Part shown: positions 32,419 through 33,627 of the stretch, one piece after another
Numbering within the stretch: the stretch's first letter is position 1
Layout: each line of letters starts with the position of its first letter
From: Sedimentisphaerales bacterium
GTDB lineage: Bacteria > Planctomycetota > Phycisphaerae > Sedimentisphaerales > SM23-30
Direction: 5' to 3'
Length of the DNA stretch: 33,627 nt
Assembly (NCBI GenBank): GCA_016930295.1
Contig: JAFGHE010000095.1
Coordinates: 1-33,627 of the forward strand
Notes under the pieces: generated by a model
What the model saw: the letters and a program-made list of their open reading frames with translations, nothing else
Told to the model about the DNA's origin: nothing
The model's database searches: none
Position numbers and translations under genes: made by a program

Positions 32419-32643
32419 CTGATTAGAGTAAAACTCCCCACAACACCATAAAAATATCATAACATTTTTTTTAACAACTAGTTATATGTGTCGTTTCATT
32501 TTTTCGTTTAGATTCTACTTTTAAAATGAAAAATCGGCAACAAACGATAAATCTTATAATATATTAATATACAAAGAGTTATGGTTTTTCTGTTTTTATT
32601 TTTGTACGACCGATAAATTTTTATATTTAAAGACAAAATAATA

Positions 32644-32671
32644 TAGACATTTGCCCATTTTATGGTATAAT
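32644..32671 (+). promoter_or_regulatory. Candidate promoter of the PEP-CTERM gene
   Basis: TAGACA (32644-32649) and TATAAT (32666-32671) are 16 nt apart. The predicted start near 32678 would leave a leader of about 205 nt before the ATG. The stretch 32419-32643 is A/T-rich without other recognisable features. Confidence 0.5.
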
Positions 32672-32677
32672 GATAGT

Positions 32678-32883
32678 TCATGTTTGGTCTTATGTTAAAT
32701 ATTAAGACATAAATCGAGGAAGGAAATGCCTATAGACAGACAAATTAGTCCTTAACGGGAAACGCCTCAAACCCGATTAAGGTGAGTGTATAGCTCACTT
32801 CGTAACTTTTTTTAATTCAAGTATTGGATGTTATCAGAGAATAATTTCTTGGATAATATCCGAAAACGAAGGAGTAGGGAAAA
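32678..32883 (+). promoter_or_regulatory. Structured 5' leader of the PEP-CTERM gene with two exclusive hairpins
   Basis: Hairpin 1 pairs CCTTAACGGG (32750-32759) with CCCG and TTAAGG (32772-32782, one bulged A). Hairpin 2 pairs AGGTGAG (32780-32786) with CTCACTT (32794-32800); it is followed 6 nt later by seven T residues. The two share AGG of 32780-32782, so only one can form fully. GGAAATGCCT (32722-32731) and GGAAACGCCT (32757-32766) are near-identical motifs in the leader. It resembles an attenuator or riboswitch, but no known class is recognised. Confidence 0.4.
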
Positions 32884-33516
32884 ATGAAGAAGTTGTCAAT
32901 TTTCCTGATTTGCCAATTAATTTTTGTTCTTTTCTCCAGTACTGCGCTAGCAGTACCTGCCTGGCGGACAGATCCGGCCGGGCAGGAACCCACTACCTAT
33001 CAGGAATGGACCTTTGACACGAACGCTAACCCAGCTGCTCCTGAAACCGACCTGAATTCTTATGGCACTGCCTCGATGGACATTTATGTCTCAGGCGATG
33101 CCTGGGGACAAGCCGATTGGTATCCTACCTGGAATGGTAGGGACGGAGTTTGGCACGGTGACGTTGCCCAACTTACAATTGCTGTCCCCAACAACCCGAT
33201 TCCTAATCTTTATAAGGAAGTCTGGGTAGAGGTCGGTTATCGCGGATTCCTCGTTGATTGGGATATTCAAAACCCAACTGAAGGTGTTACCTATTTAGGC
33301 CAAACCATCGAACCCGTAGGTGATGGATGGAGTACAGTTAACATCGGATGGATGATTGAACCCAATCCTGTTGACGAGATAATCTATCTGGAAATCTTGG
33401 ACAGTGGTGCCGACGTTGATTATGTCATTGTCGATACCATCTGCATCCCTGAACCAGCGACTATGTCACTCTTATCTTTAGGTGGGCTAGCGCTGGTGCG
33501 GAGAAAAAGATCCTAA
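32884..33516 (+). CDS. PEP-CTERM sorting domain protein
   Basis: The 210-residue protein has a signal peptide (about 1-23, cleavage near ALA-VP). The mature part is rich in Trp, Asp and Pro, probably a beta-sandwich of unknown ligand (EWTFDTNANPAAPETD, then GQADWYPTWNGRDGVWHG). The C terminus is PEPATMSLLSLGGLALVRRKRS in three parts: the PEP motif at 189-191, a hydrophobic helix, and the basic tail. This is the exosortase-recognised sorting signal, so the protein is likely processed and anchored or released outside the cell. No exosortase gene is in the window. A strong ribosome site (AAGGAG) precedes the ATG, and a terminator follows the gene. Confidence 0.85.
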   Translation: MKKLSIFLICQLIFVLFSSTALAVPAWRTDPAGQEPTTYQEWTFDTNANPAAPETDLNSYGTASMDIYVSGDAWGQADWYPTWNGRDGVWHGDVAQLTIAVPNNPIPNLYKEVWVEVGYRGFLVDWDIQNPTEGVTYLGQTIEPVGDGWSTVNIGWMIEPNPVDEIIYLEILDSGADVDYVIVDTICIPEPATMSLLSLGGLALVRRKRS

Positions 33517-33543
33517 ATTAAGTCTTAATGAGGCGAATCCATT

Positions 33544-33575
33544 AAGGCTGCAAGCGACCCTTGCAGCCTTTTTTT
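33544..33575 (+). terminator. Rho-independent terminator after the PEP-CTERM gene
   Basis: An 11-bp perfect stem, AAGGCTGCAAG and CTTGCAGCCTT, has a 5-nt loop and ends in a T-run. The stem sequence resembles the small-RNA terminator at 26755 (GGCTG..AAG and TTGCAGCC). Confidence 0.92.
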
Positions 33576-33627
33576 ATTTGTTTAAATCAAAGGGTATCCT
33601 TTTTTCCTTTGACAATTCATACTTGCA

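Noticed and set aside
32678-32883. c-di-GMP-I or cobalamin riboswitch before the PEP-CTERM gene
   Set aside because: The conserved cores (GGGACGCAAAGCC, or the B12 box) are absent; only generic hairpins are seen.

Overview
The window looks like a chromosomal segment of an anaerobic or microaerophilic planctomycete of the Phycisphaerae type. This is inferred from three features: a PEP-CTERM protein, a subtilase ending in a short dockerin-like repeat pair, and secreted proteins carrying the 'ADGHVEW' pseudopilin-type ending. Clostridium/Desulfovibrio-like Fe-S ATPases point to anaerobic metabolism. No rRNA, tRNA, phage or transposase gene was seen.

Layout. (1) 131-7296: a lipid A-type acyltransferase, then a tight cluster of two MinD-like ATPases with inserted ferredoxin modules, a NifX/DIM-cofactor protein, a metallo-beta-lactamase-fold protein, DAHP synthase, an FMN-binding protein, a DUF4405 membrane protein and a radical SAM protein. 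The ATPase/NifX part resembles the Orp complex of sulfate reducers. (2) 7390-11152: an ECF sigma factor, a likely anti-sigma partner and two large secreted proteins with pseudopilin-like C-terminal domains, closed by a terminator. (3) 11285-14962: a damage-response zone with umuDC, an SRAP (YedK/HMCES) protein and an exported NTF2-like protein. Between umuD and the NTF2 gene lie a perfect parS-like centromere site, a REP-like GC-rich repeat and a gene remnant. (4) 15092-17078: two small membrane proteins and a rhomboid protease. (5) 17472-22461: an arsenic/thiol island: ArsR, a COG0701 permease, TrmO, a small thioredoxin, a DGC-domain protein, a membrane-anchored thioredoxin, a shortened CcdA-like protein and ACR3. 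(6) 22638-33516: two related histidine kinases (one with a PocR domain), a HEAT-repeat/discoidin exported protein, an M24 peptidase, a dockerin-tagged subtilase and a PEP-CTERM protein.

The most notable non-coding content is as follows. A four-copy, ~89-bp MITE-like element (1-87, 17360-17450, 19607-19695, 27107-27195) has terminal inverted repeats, a clear 6-bp target duplication at one copy and an internal hairpin whose sequence changes while pairing is kept. Three copies end 11-43 nt before a start codon. A probable ~170-nt small RNA on the minus strand (26925 to 26755) has a consensus TTGACA-18-TATAAT promoter and a strong terminator. A perfect parS 16-mer sits inside a 28-bp palindrome (13290-13317). 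A 30-bp palindrome lies upstream of arsR. The PEP-CTERM gene has a long leader with two mutually exclusive hairpins.

Functionally, region 1 probably assembles or handles a metal-sulfur cluster. Region 5 exports arsenite and related thiol-reactive compounds under ArsR control. Regions 2 and 6 deal with the cell envelope and extracellular proteins. All functions are assigned from motifs read by eye; no database search was run.
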